Shown here: piece by piece, positions 13,887-22,039 of the stretch | Layout of the letters: the number at the start of each line of letters is the position of its first letter | Numbering within the stretch: position 1 is the first letter of the stretch | From: Pelagibius sp. CAU 1746 | GTDB lineage: Bacteria > Pseudomonadota > Alphaproteobacteria > Kiloniellales > Kiloniellaceae | Length of the DNA stretch: 64,000 nt | NCBI RefSeq assembly: GCF_039839785.1 | Contig: NZ_JBDOQT010000001.1 | Location: 1,550,001-1,614,000, forward strand | Direction of reading: 5' to 3' | Position numbers and translations under genes: made by a program | The notes under the pieces: generated by a model | What the model was told of the DNA's origin: nothing | Databases searched by the model: none | The model's input: only the letters and a program-made list of their open reading frames with translations

Positions 13887-14873
13887 ATGAAGACGTTCCT
13901 TAAATCCCTTGGCGGGATTGCTTCGGTCGTTGCACTGGGCCTCGCGGCCAACGGCGCCGCGGCCGCCGAGAAGTGGGATATGCCGCTGGCCTATGCCGCC
14001 AGCAACTATCATTCGGAAAACGCGGCTCAGTTCGCCGAGGAGGTCACCAAGGCTTCCGGCGGCGAGCTGGAGATCGTCGCCCACCCCGGCGGTTCGCTGT
14101 TCGGCGGCGGCGAGATCTACCGTGCCGTGCGTACCGGACAGGCGCCCATCGGCGAGCGGCTGATCTCGGCCCTCGGCAACGAGAACCCGTTGTTCGAGAT
14201 CGACGCCCTGCCGTTCCTGGCGACATCTTTCGACGACTCCTGGAAACTGTATCAAGCCTCCAAGCCGCAGCTCGAGAAGACCCTCGACGAGGCCGGCCTG
14301 GTGCTGCTCTACACCGTGCCCTGGCCGCCCCAGGGGCTCTACAACAAGAACCCGGTGAGCCAGGCGGCGGACATGCAGGGCGTGAAGTTCCGCGCCTACA
14401 ACGCCGCGACCTCGCGTCTCGCCGAGTTGATGGGCGCGGTGCCGACCAAGATCGAGGCGGCGGAACTGTCGCAGGCCTTCGCGACCGGCGTTGCCGACTC
14501 GATGATTTCCTCCGGCTCGACCGGCTATGACCGCAAGATCTGGGAGCATGTGAAGTACTGGTACGACGTCCAGGCCTGGCTGCCCAAGAACATGGTGGTG
14601 GTCAACAAGGCGGCCTGGGAAGGCCTCGATGCGAAGCTGCAGAAGGTCGTGCTGGACGCCGCCGCCGCGGCCGAGGCGCGCGGCTGGGACAAGGCCCGGG
14701 AGCTTTCCGACTGGTACAAGGAAAAGCTGGCGGAGAACGGCATGGTCGTCGAGGCGCCCAGCGACAAGCTGAAGGCCGACTTCGAAGGTATCGGCGCCAC
14801 CATGACCAAGGAATGGCTGGAGCGCGCCGGCGCCGACGGTCAGGCCGTGATCGACGCCTACAAGGCGATGTAA
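13887..14873 (+). CDS. TRAP transporter substrate-binding protein (DctP family)
   Basis: A 328-aa periplasmic binding protein. Residues 1-26 are a Sec signal peptide (SVVALGLAANGAAAAE). The mature part has DctP-family landmarks: SENAAQFAEEV, GEIYRAVRTGQ, the FEIDALPFLATSFDD region, and KNPV...GVKFRAYN near residue 170, where the family usually places a carboxylate-binding Arg. It captures an organic acid in the periplasm and hands it to the DctQ/DctM permease encoded next. An AGGGAG ribosome site precedes the ATG. A strong hairpin after its stop may favour excess of the binding protein over the permease. The ligand is unknown; context suggests a hydantoin/pyroglutamate-type or 2-hydroxy acid. 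Confidence 0.9.
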   Translation: MKTFLKSLGGIASVVALGLAANGAAAAEKWDMPLAYAASNYHSENAAQFAEEVTKASGGELEIVAHPGGSLFGGGEIYRAVRTGQAPIGERLISALGNENPLFEIDALPFLATSFDDSWKLYQASKPQLEKTLDEAGLVLLYTVPWPPQGLYNKNPVSQAADMQGVKFRAYNAATSRLAELMGAVPTKIEAAELSQAFATGVADSMISSGSTGYDRKIWEHVKYWYDVQAWLPKNMVVVNKAAWEGLDAKLQKVVLDAAAAAEARGWDKARELSDWYKEKLAENGMVVEAPSDKLKADFEGIGATMTKEWLERAGADGQAVIDAYKAM

Positions 14874-14890
14874 GGTCTGAAAAGGAGCCG

Positions 14891-14915
14891 CGGCCGGTGA
14901 CGGTGTCACCGGCCG
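14891..14915 (+). terminator. Intra-operon hairpin between TRAP binding protein and permease genes
   Basis: A perfect 11-bp stem (14891-14901 with 14905-14915) and a GGT loop, followed by TTCTCTTGTT. It lies between the dctP-type stop and the dctQ-type start. It probably acts as a partial terminator or a 3' mRNA stabiliser, giving more binding protein than permease. Confidence 0.7.
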
Positions 14916-14944
14916 TTCTCTTGTTCAGGAAGGATCGACTTCGC

Positions 14945-15472
14945 ATGCGCGCCGCGCTCGACCGGCTCTACCTGGCGGCGGGGGTTCTCGCCGGCCTCGG
15001 CCTGATCGCCATTGCGGTGCTGGTGCTGCTGTCCATCGTCACCCGCCTGCTGGGCCTCTACGTGCCGGGGCTGTCGGTCTACGCCGGCTACGCCATGGCG
15101 ACCTCGTCCTTCCTGGCCCTGGCCTATACCTTCGGCAAGGGCGGGCACATCCGCGTCGCCCTCTTCATCGACAAGTTCTCCGGCGCGCGCCGCCGCGCGC
15201 TGGAGCTTTGGTGTCTTTCCGCCGGCGCTTTCCTGGCCGGTTATCTGGCCTGGTATTCGGTGAAGATGGTGCGTGTCTCCCACATGCTGGGCGACGTCAG
15301 CGAAGGCGCCGACGCCACGCCGCTGTGGATCCCCCAGATCGGCATGGCGGTCGGCACGGTGCTGCTGGCCATGGCGCTGATCGACCGCCTGATCCGCGTG
15401 GCGCTGGGGGCGCCGCTGGACCACAAGAAGGCCGCACCCGAAGAGGCGCCGCCGGAAGACGTGGTGGGGTAG
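14945..15472 (+). CDS. TRAP transporter small permease (DctQ family)
   Basis: A 175-aa protein with four membrane helices at about residues 10-35, 45-65, 85-105 and 125-145. The motif TFGKGGHIRV between the second and third helices is characteristic of DctQ subunits. It partners the large permease encoded 10 bases downstream to form the sodium-driven TRAP membrane unit. The tail after the last helix is acidic and Pro/Ala-rich. The start ATG at 14945 has AAGGA upstream. Confidence 0.9.
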   Translation: MRAALDRLYLAAGVLAGLGLIAIAVLVLLSIVTRLLGLYVPGLSVYAGYAMATSSFLALAYTFGKGGHIRVALFIDKFSGARRRALELWCLSAGAFLAGYLAWYSVKMVRVSHMLGDVSEGADATPLWIPQIGMAVGTVLLAMALIDRLIRVALGAPLDHKKAAPEEAPPEDVVG

Positions 15473-15482
15473 GGGACGGAAG

Positions 15483-16790
15483 ATGGAAAACCTGCTCCTG
15501 ACGCTGCTTTTTCTCGGCGTGCTGTTCTTCCTGCTGGGCAGCGGCGTCTGGGTCGGCCTGTCGCTGCTTGGCGTGGCGCTGGTCGGGATGGAGCTCTTCA
15601 CCAGCCGCCCGGTCGGCGACGCCATGGCGACGACGATCTGGAGCGCAGCCTCCTCCTGGACGCTGACCGCCTTGCCGCTGTTCATCTGGATGGGCGAGAT
15701 CCTGTTCCGGACGCGGCTGTCCGAGGACCTCTTCAAGGGCCTTTCGCCCTGGCTCGGCGGCTTGCCGGGACGCCTGCTGCACGTGAACGTGGCGGGCTGC
15801 GCGCTCTTCGCCGCCATCTCCGGCTCCTCGGCGGCCACGGTGGCCACGGTCGGCAAGATGTCGATCCCGGAACTGCGCCGCCGCGGCTATCCGGAGAACA
15901 TGATCATCGGCACCCTGGCCGGGGCGGGCACCCTGGGCCTGCTGATCCCGCCCTCGATCATCCTCATCGTCTACGGCGTCACCGTGAACGAGTCGATCGC
16001 CGGCCTCTTCATGGCCGGGGTTTTCCCCGGCGTCATGCTGGCGCTGCTGTTCATGGGCTACATTTTCATCCGCGCGGTGCTGCGGCCCGAGTCCATGCCG
16101 CCGCGCGAGGCGGCCACGGGGATCCTGCAGAAGTTTCGCGACTCCTTCTCCCTGTTGCCGGTGGTCCTGTTGATCCTGGCGGTGCTGGGGTCGATCTACG
16201 CCGGCATCGCCACGGCCACCGAGGCCGCCGTGCTGGGCGTTGTGGGCGCCTTGCTGCTGTCGCTGCTGCAGGGGTCGCTCACCAGGGAGAGCTTCGTCGA
16301 AAGCCTGATGGGCGCGACCCGTACCTCCTGCATGATCGCCCTCATCCTCGCCGGGGCGAAGTTCCTCACCCTCTCCATGGGTTTCACCGGCCTGCCGCGC
16401 GACCTGGCGGCCTGGATCGGCTCGCTGGAGCTGTCGCCCCTGGCGCTCATCGCCGCGCTGACGGTGTTCTACATCGTGCTCGGCTGCTTCCTGGACGGCA
16501 TCTCCGCGGTGGTGCTGACCATGGCGGTGGTCGAGCCCATGGTGCGCCAGGCCGGCATCGACATGCTGTGGTTCGGCATCTTCCTGGTCATCGTGGTGGA
16601 GATGGCGCAGATCACCCCGCCGGTCGGCTTCAACCTCTTCGTCCTGCAGGGCATGACCCACCACGAGATCCCCTTCATCGCCCGGGCGGCGCTGCCGATG
16701 TTCGGCATCATGGTGCTGGCCGTGATCCTGGTGGTGGCCTTCCCGGAGATCGCCACCTGGCTGCCGGCGCAGATGCGGTCCAGTCCCTAG
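15483..16790 (+). CDS. TRAP transporter large permease (DctM family)
   Basis: A 435-aa, 12-helix protein with DctM landmarks: ISGSSAATVATVGKMSIPEL near residue 120, GTLAGAGTLGLLIPPSI near residue 145, and the duplicated TPPVGFNLFVLQGM near residue 380. It forms the transport channel and couples uptake to the sodium gradient, receiving ligand from the DctP protein. The gene follows the small permease in the usual P-Q-M order. Function is certain at family level; substrate is not. Confidence 0.93.
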   Translation: MENLLLTLLFLGVLFFLLGSGVWVGLSLLGVALVGMELFTSRPVGDAMATTIWSAASSWTLTALPLFIWMGEILFRTRLSEDLFKGLSPWLGGLPGRLLHVNVAGCALFAAISGSSAATVATVGKMSIPELRRRGYPENMIIGTLAGAGTLGLLIPPSIILIVYGVTVNESIAGLFMAGVFPGVMLALLFMGYIFIRAVLRPESMPPREAATGILQKFRDSFSLLPVVLLILAVLGSIYAGIATATEAAVLGVVGALLLSLLQGSLTRESFVESLMGATRTSCMIALILAGAKFLTLSMGFTGLPRDLAAWIGSLELSPLALIAALTVFYIVLGCFLDGISAVVLTMAVVEPMVRQAGIDMLWFGIFLVIVVEMAQITPPVGFNLFVLQGMTHHEIPFIARAALPMFGIMVLAVILVVAFPEIATWLPAQMRSSP

Positions 16791-16826
16791 ACCGCTTGGG
16801 GGCCCGGTTCCGCCGGATTCGGGGCA

Positions 16827-16857
16827 TTGCCCGTTCCCGCACGACCTCTGCTATAGT
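16827..16857 (+). promoter_or_regulatory. Possible promoter for the FAD-linked oxidase gene
   Basis: TTGCCC at 16827-16832 and TATAGT at 16852-16857, separated by 19 bases, lie just before the oxidase gene. The -10 match is good and the spacing is slightly long. No TTTATCGATAAA box occurs here, so this gene may be expressed separately from the TRAP unit or by read-through. Confidence 0.35.
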
Positions 16858-16882
16858 GCCGCCCCAGCATGGAGCAGGTGCG

Positions 16883-18283
16883 ATGGCCGACGCCGCAGAA
16901 GACAAGAGAAACCAGCCGCAGGACCCCTTGATCGAGGCGCTGCGCGCGCTGCTGGGGGATCGTCTGTCCACCGCCCAGGCGGTGCGCGAGCACCACGGCA
17001 AGGATGCCTCCTACCACGCCATGGAGGCGCCCGACGCGGTGGCCTTCGCCGAGAGCACCGAGGAAGTCTCGGCCATCGTCAAGCTCTGCGCTCGGTACAA
17101 GCGCCCGGTCATCGCCTTCGGCACCGGCACCTCCCTGGAGGGCCAGGTGCAGGCGGCCCAGGGCGGCATCTGCATCGACCTCTCCAGCATGAACGCCATC
17201 CTGGAGGTCAACGAGGCGGACCTGGACTGCCGCGTGCAGGCCGGGGTGACCCGCAAGACGCTGAACGCCCATCTGCGCGACACCGGCCTGTTCTTCCCCA
17301 TCGATCCCGGCGCCGACGCCTCGCTGGGCGGCATGGCCGCGACCTCGGCCTCCGGCACCAACGCCGTGCGCTACGGCACCATGCGCGAGAACGTCATGGG
17401 GCTGACGGTGGTCTTGGCCGACGGGCGGGTGATCCGCACCGGCGGGCGCGCCCGCAAGTCCTCGGCCGGCTACGACCTGACGCGGCTCTTCGTCGGTTCG
17501 GAGGGAACCCTGGGCATCATCACCGAGGTGCAGCTGCGCCTCTACGGCATCCCCGAGGCCATGGCCGCGGCGGTCTGCTCCTTCGACACCTTGGAAGGGG
17601 CCGTCGACGCGGTGATCCTGACCATCCAGTCCGGCATTCCGGTGGCGCGCATCGAGCTGCTCGACGAGCTGCAGGTCAAGGCCATCAACGCCTATTCCAA
17701 GCTCGACTACCCGGTCAAGCCGACGCTGTTCTTCGAGTTTCACGGCACCGAGGCCTGGGCCAAGGAGCAGGCGGAGCTGGTCGGCGAGATCACCGGGGAA
17801 TACGGCGGGTCCAACTTCCAATGGGCGACGCGCCAGGAAGACCGCACCAGGCTGTGGGAGGCGCGGCACAACGCCTATTTCGCCTGCATGGCCTTGAAGC
17901 CGGGCGCGGGGGCCTGGGCGACCGATGTCTGCGTGCCGATTTCACGCTTGGCCGAGTGCATTCTGGAGACCCGCAAGGACATTGACGCATCCGGCGTCCT
18001 GGCGCCCATCGTCGGCCATGTCGGCGACGGCAATTTCCACCTCACCTTCCTGATCGATCCCGACGAGCCGGAGGAGATGGCCAAGGCCGAGGGCGTGAAC
18101 GAGCGCATGGTGATGCGCGCGCTCGCCATGGGCGGCACCTGCACCGGCGAGCACGGCGTGGGCACCGGCAAGATGCGTTTCCTGCAGGCCGAGCACGGCG
18201 AAGCTCTGGCGGTGATGCGCCAGCTCAAGGTGACGCTGGATCCCGACAACATCATGAACCCCGGCAAGATCCTGACGGTCTGA
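16883..18283 (+). CDS. FAD-binding oxidase, D-lactate dehydrogenase/GlcD type
   Basis: A 466-aa flavoprotein. The PCMH-type FAD domain spans about residues 45-230, with IAFGTGTSLEGQ, DPGADASLGGMAATSASGTNA and FVGSEGTLGIITEV. The C-terminal substrate cap contains GHVGDGNFH near residue 380 (likely metal or substrate histidines), GEHGVGTGK and the closing DPDNIMNPGKI. The family oxidises D-2-hydroxy acids (lactate, glycolate, 2-hydroxyglutarate) to 2-oxo acids, passing electrons to quinone or cytochrome. Position behind a TRAP importer suggests it acts on the imported acid or a product. ATG at 16883 has a GGAGCAGG sequence upstream. Confidence 0.88.
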   Translation: MADAAEDKRNQPQDPLIEALRALLGDRLSTAQAVREHHGKDASYHAMEAPDAVAFAESTEEVSAIVKLCARYKRPVIAFGTGTSLEGQVQAAQGGICIDLSSMNAILEVNEADLDCRVQAGVTRKTLNAHLRDTGLFFPIDPGADASLGGMAATSASGTNAVRYGTMRENVMGLTVVLADGRVIRTGGRARKSSAGYDLTRLFVGSEGTLGIITEVQLRLYGIPEAMAAAVCSFDTLEGAVDAVILTIQSGIPVARIELLDELQVKAINAYSKLDYPVKPTLFFEFHGTEAWAKEQAELVGEITGEYGGSNFQWATRQEDRTRLWEARHNAYFACMALKPGAGAWATDVCVPISRLAECILETRKDIDASGVLAPIVGHVGDGNFHLTFLIDPDEPEEMAKAEGVNERMVMRALAMGGTCTGEHGVGTGKMRFLQAEHGEALAVMRQLKVTLDPDNIMNPGKILTV

Positions 18284-18297
18284 GCGGGCGGGTCATG

Positions 18298-18381
18298 CTT
18301 CGAGACGGGCCTGCGGGCCTCCTCAGCATGAGGCCTTAGTCTTGCCTCAGCCTGAGGAGCCGCGATAGCGCCGTCTCGAAG
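18298..18381. repeat. Intergenic palindromic repeat
   Basis: Outer arms CTTCGAGACGG (18298-18308) and CCGTCTCGAAG (18371-18381) flank inner arms around GGCCTCCTCAG and CTGAGGAGCC, with a CATGAGG/CCTCA centre. The sequence resembles a dispersed intergenic palindrome found in many alphaproteobacterial genomes (from memory). It may terminate transcription of the oxidase gene. Confidence 0.7.
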
Positions 18382-18452
18382 GGCGAGGTAAGGCGCTGCG
18401 GCAAATCTGTCGCTTGCGGCCCCCGCGCCCGCCGCGCAAACTTTGCGGCATC

Positions 18453-21236
18453 ATGGCTGAGGTCAGTCCCTCCGTATCTCCCGCTCTGGAAAGCGCCGGC
18501 AGCTTGCCGCCGCGCGGCGCCTGGCACGCGTTGCCGGCGCAAGCGGCCCTGGACGTGCTGGGCAGCGGCCATGGCGGCCTGACGGCGCAGGCGGCGGCCG
18601 AGCGCCTGGCGCGCTACGGCGAGAACCGGCTGCCGCACCGCGAGACCACGCCCCCCTTCGTCGTCTACCTGCGCCAGTTCAAGAGCCCGCTGGTCTATCT
18701 GCTGCTGGCCGCCACGGTGGTTTCGCTGATCGTCGGCGAATGGAGCGACGCGGCCTTCATCTTCGTGGTGCTTCAGCTCAATGCGCTGATCGGCGGCGTG
18801 CAGGAATGGAAGGCGGAGCAGAGCGCCGCCGCCCTGGACCGCATGCTGCAGGCCACCGCCGTGGTGTTGCGCGATGGCGTGGCGGCGCGCATCGATACCG
18901 CCGGGCTGGTGCCCGGCGACGTGGTGCGCCTGGAGTCCGGCACCGCCGTGCCCGCCGACCTGCGCCTGTTGCACCAGCAGGAACTGGCCGTCGACGAGTC
19001 CCTTCTGACCGGCGAGTCCCTGCCGGTGATCAAGGACGCCGCGGTGGTGCTGCACGAGGCGGCGCCCATGGCCGAGCGGATCAATCTGCTCTTCGCGGGC
19101 TCCACCGTGTTGACCGGGCGTGCCCAGGGCGTCGTGGCGGCCACCGGTGCCCACACCCAGATCGGCCGCATCGCCACGGCGCTGGCGGCGCCGGACCCGA
19201 CGCAGCCGCCGCTGATCGGCCGCTTGGAGCAGTTCAGCCGCTGGATCGGCATCGCCTGCCTGGTGGCCATCGCCGTGCTGGCGGCGGTGCAGCTCGCCCA
19301 AGGCCTGTCGATCCTGACCGTCTTTCTGGTGGCCGTCGCCCTGGCGGTGGCGGCGATCCCGGAGGGGTTGCCGGTGGCGATCACGGTTGCCCTGGCCATC
19401 GCCACTTCGCGCATGGCCCGGCGCAACGTCATCGTGCGCGCCCTGCCGGCGGTGGAGGGGCTCGGCGCCTGCACGCTGGTGGCCAGCGACAAGACCGGGA
19501 CCCTGACCTGCAACGAACTGACCGTGAAGCGGCTGGTGCTCTTCGACGATGCCGGCCCGGCGGTCGACGGGCAGGTGGCGGGCCAGGGCTACCGCCCCGA
19601 TGGCGGCATCACCGTGGACGGCCGTCACCCGACGCCACAGGAGCAGGCCGGCTTCCTGGAGCTGGCACGCAGCGCGGTGCTGTGCAACGAGGCAGAGCTG
19701 CGCCTGCACGAGGAAACTGTCAGCCACCTGGGGGACACGGTGGACGTGGCCTTCCTGGTGCTGGCGCACAAGCTGGGCATCGATCCCGACCGGGCCAAGG
19801 CCGAGGCCGCCCAGCTCAGCATCATCCCCTACGAGCCGCAGCGCCGCTACGGCGCGGCCTTCGTCGCGGCCTACGCCGCGGGGCCGGAGGCGCATCGGCC
19901 GGGCGGGCGCGTCACCGTTCACGTCAAGGGGGCGCTGGAGGCGTTGCTGCCGATGTGCGACGGCGCCGACTGGGCGCAGGCCCTGGAGGCGGGCGAGGCC
20001 CTGGCGGCCGAAGGCTACCGCGTGCTGGCCGTGGCCAGCGGCGTGGTCTCGCAGGAGGCCGCGCGGCGCGCCGCGCCGGACTCGCTGCGCTACCTGCGCC
20101 TGCTGGGGTTGGTGGGGCTCATGGACCCGGTGCGTCCGGAGGTGCCGGCGGCAGTGGAGCGCTGCCGGGCCGCGGGGGTGGAAGTGGTGATGATCACCGG
20201 CGACCACCCGGAAACCGCCCGCACCATCGCCCGCCAGCTCGGCATCGGAGCGGATGGCGCGGGCGGTGAGGCACAGGTCGTCAGCGGCCGCGAGCTGACG
20301 GCGGCGGCCGACGAGCCCGCGCGCTTTGCCGAGCTGGTCGGCGGCGCCCAGGTCTTCGCCCGCGTCGAGCCGGCGCAGAAGCTGAAGATCGTGCGTTGCC
20401 TGCAGGAAGCGGGCCATCTGGTCGCGGTCACAGGCGACGGCGTGAACGACGCGCCGGCGTTGGCCGCCGCCGACATCGGCGTGGCCATGGGCAAGGACGG
20501 CACCGACGTGGCACGCGGCGCCGCCGACCTGATCCTCACCGACGACAACTTCGCCTCCATCGTCGCCGGCATCGAGGAGGGGCGCATCGCCTACGACAAC
20601 GTGCGCAAGCTGATCTACCTTCTGGTCTCGACGGGCCTGGGGGAGATCGTGCTGTTCCTCCTGGCCATCGGCGCCGGCTTTCCGCTGCCGCTCTTCGCAG
20701 TGCAGCTCCTGTGGCTGAACCTGGTGACCAACGGCATCCAGGACGTCGCCTTGGCCTTCGAAAAGGGGGAGCCTGGGGTTCTGGACCGCCCGCCGCGCCC
20801 GCGTCGGGAATCGCTTTTCGACCGCCGCATGCTGGGCCAGGTGCTGGTCGCCGGCATCTACATGGGCGCCTGCGCTTTCGGGTTCTACGTCTGGGCCCTG
20901 CAGCGCGGGTTGCCGGAGGACCAGGTTCGCAACCTCTTGTTGCTGCTCATGGTGCTGTTCGAGAACGTTCACGCCCTCAACGCCCGCTCCGAGGAGCGCT
21001 CGGTCTTCGCCGTGCCGCTGGGCGCCAATCCCTTTCTGATCCTGGCGATCCTCGGCGCCCAGGGCATCCATGTCGCGGCCATGTACCTGCCGGGTCTCAG
21101 CGGCGTTTTGTCGGTGCAGCCCATCGCCCTGGCGGATTGGCTGTTGGTTGCCGTCCTCGCTTGTTCGCTGCTTGCCGTGATGGAACTGCGCAAAGCCTGG
21201 CTGCGCGCGGCCCGGCGCCGGGCCTCGAATGGCTGA
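18453..21236 (+). CDS. Cation-transporting P-type ATPase (type II, Ca/Mg/Na-like)
   Basis: A 927-aa P-type ATPase with an N-terminal cation-ATPase domain (about residues 20-90), actuator loop with TGES near residue 190, and PEGLP in helix 4 (about residue 305), which marks type II ion-binding sites. The phosphorylated Asp346 lies in DKTGT; the nucleotide domain follows, and the hinge TGDGVNDAPAL is near residue 660. Six C-terminal helices end the protein (NLVTNGIQDVALAFEKGEPG in helix 6). PEGLP argues for calcium, sodium or magnesium and against heavy metals, which use CPC. The ATG at 18453 is chosen over an earlier in-frame ATG because the upstream residues are basic and not family-like. It is a single gene ended by palindromic repeats. 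Confidence 0.92.
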   Translation: MAEVSPSVSPALESAGSLPPRGAWHALPAQAALDVLGSGHGGLTAQAAAERLARYGENRLPHRETTPPFVVYLRQFKSPLVYLLLAATVVSLIVGEWSDAAFIFVVLQLNALIGGVQEWKAEQSAAALDRMLQATAVVLRDGVAARIDTAGLVPGDVVRLESGTAVPADLRLLHQQELAVDESLLTGESLPVIKDAAVVLHEAAPMAERINLLFAGSTVLTGRAQGVVAATGAHTQIGRIATALAAPDPTQPPLIGRLEQFSRWIGIACLVAIAVLAAVQLAQGLSILTVFLVAVALAVAAIPEGLPVAITVALAIATSRMARRNVIVRALPAVEGLGACTLVASDKTGTLTCNELTVKRLVLFDDAGPAVDGQVAGQGYRPDGGITVDGRHPTPQEQAGFLELARSAVLCNEAELRLHEETVSHLGDTVDVAFLVLAHKLGIDPDRAKAEAAQLSIIPYEPQRRYGAAFVAAYAAGPEAHRPGGRVTVHVKGALEALLPMCDGADWAQALEAGEALAAEGYRVLAVASGVVSQEAARRAAPDSLRYLRLLGLVGLMDPVRPEVPAAVERCRAAGVEVVMITGDHPETARTIARQLGIGADGAGGEAQVVSGRELTAAADEPARFAELVGGAQVFARVEPAQKLKIVRCLQEAGHLVAVTGDGVNDAPALAAADIGVAMGKDGTDVARGAADLILTDDNFASIVAGIEEGRIAYDNVRKLIYLLVSTGLGEIVLFLLAIGAGFPLPLFAVQLLWLNLVTNGIQDVALAFEKGEPGVLDRPPRPRRESLFDRRMLGQVLVAGIYMGACAFGFYVWALQRGLPEDQVRNLLLLLMVLFENVHALNARSEERSVFAVPLGANPFLILAILGAQGIHVAAMYLPGLSGVLSVQPIALADWLLVAVLACSLLAVMELRKAWLRAARRRASNG

Positions 21237-21260
21237 CAACACTCCCGCGGGGCCGAAGCC

Positions 21261-21324
21261 TAGAGCAGGTCAGGGTCGGCTGGAATCGCCGAAGGCGATC
21301 CACCGCCCCTGTAAACCTGCTCTA
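21261..21324. repeat. Palindromic intergenic repeat, unit 1
   Basis: TAGAGCAGGT at 21261-21270 pairs with ACCTGCTCTA at 21315-21324, and an internal TCGCC-GAAG-GGCGA hairpin sits between. It lies after the P-type ATPase stop. Alphaproteobacterial genomes often carry related TAGAGCAGGT-ended repeats (from memory). Confidence 0.65.
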
Positions 21325-21336
21325 TGCCTTTGAAAT

Positions 21337-21397
21337 AGATCGGATTCACACGATTAGGCGGAACCACCTGTAGTTCCGCCTAATCGTGATCCGATCT
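21337..21397. repeat. Palindromic intergenic repeat, unit 2
   Basis: A near-perfect inverted repeat: AGATCGGATT...GATTAGGCGGAAC (21337-21364) against GTTCCGCCTAATCGTG...ATCCGATCT (21373-21397), with an 8-base loop. It lies between convergent genes and ends on the stop codon of the small minus-strand gene, so it could serve as a bidirectional terminator. Confidence 0.7.
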
Positions 21398-21554
21398 AGG
21401 CGGGATCTTCCTCCAGAGGCTCGGCCTCCGGCTTGGTGTTGCTGGACTCGCCGCGCTCCGGCCGCGACCGGTTGCGGTCCTTGCGCTTGGCTTCTTCACG
21501 CTGCCGCTGCCGCTGCGCGGCGCGGTAGGCGTCCAGATCGACGATTTCACCCAT
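21396..21554 (-). CDS. Small charged protein, 52 aa, unknown function
   Basis: An ATG at 21554 opens a 52-aa frame with clear host-type codon usage: MGEIVDLDAYRAAQRQRQR, then EEAKRKDRNRSRPERGESS and an acidic tail ending LEEDPA. The N-terminus MGEIVDL followed by a basic helix resembles short uncharacterised alphaproteobacterial proteins such as DUF4169 members, though I cannot confirm membership. It is short enough to be missed by length cut-offs. The stop codon overlaps the right end of the palindromic repeat at 21337-21397. Function unknown. Confidence 0.6.
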   Translation of the reverse strand: MGEIVDLDAYRAAQRQRQREEAKRKDRNRSRPERGESSNTKPEAEPLEEDPA

Positions 21555-22039
21555 CGGCACAGTCACTCGCCAGCTTGATTAAGAGAGCGGGTCCCTCGAT
21601 GTCGTATGATCTCGACCGTCATTATGGACACGGCGGGACGCTCTTGTCAGGCACTCGGAAGCACCGCTTTGGATGTAAGTCTTTCCGGCCGGCTTTCCAG
21701 CCCGCGTCCTGGGGGCGCCGCCGCTGCCCGATCCCGATGAACATAACGCCTGGACGACCTTCGGGAGTATAATCATCTGGGACGGATCCGCTTGCCGTTC
21801 CGGCGGCCGTTTCCGGGCTCGTTCCCAGGTCCGCTCCCCAGGTCCGTTCCCAGGCCCGCGCCCGGGTCCGCGCCGGCTCCGTTTCTGGGGGTGCCTGAGC
21901 TTCCGCTTTGCCGGGCAGGCCCGAATTAAAGTAGCTTAGCGGAAACAGGTGCGGTTGCGATGTCCCCGGGGGTGCGGTGCGCCGGCGAAACCTTGGGGCA
22001 ACAAGGCGCAGGGAAGCCAAGAAGGTACGGGAAGGCATC
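21555..22039. other. Gene-poor stretch upstream of the AsmA-family gene
   Basis: About 485 bp without a convincing gene. Both strands have short open frames, but their codon usage and composition are unlike the neighbours. Around 21815-21875 there are three to four imperfect copies of TTCCCAGGTCCG. AATTAAAGTAGCTTAG near 21926-21941 is an AT-rich patch that may belong to a promoter for the AsmA-family gene. Confidence 0.5.

Noticed and set aside
18336-21242. Long open frame antisense to the P-type ATPase
   Set aside because: Shadow of a GC-rich gene; composition dominated by Arg, His, Gln and Gly with no motif.
21579-21776. Small genes on either strand in the 21.6-21.8 kb gap
   Set aside because: Codon usage and composition are random-like and no ribosome sites or recognisable motifs were found.
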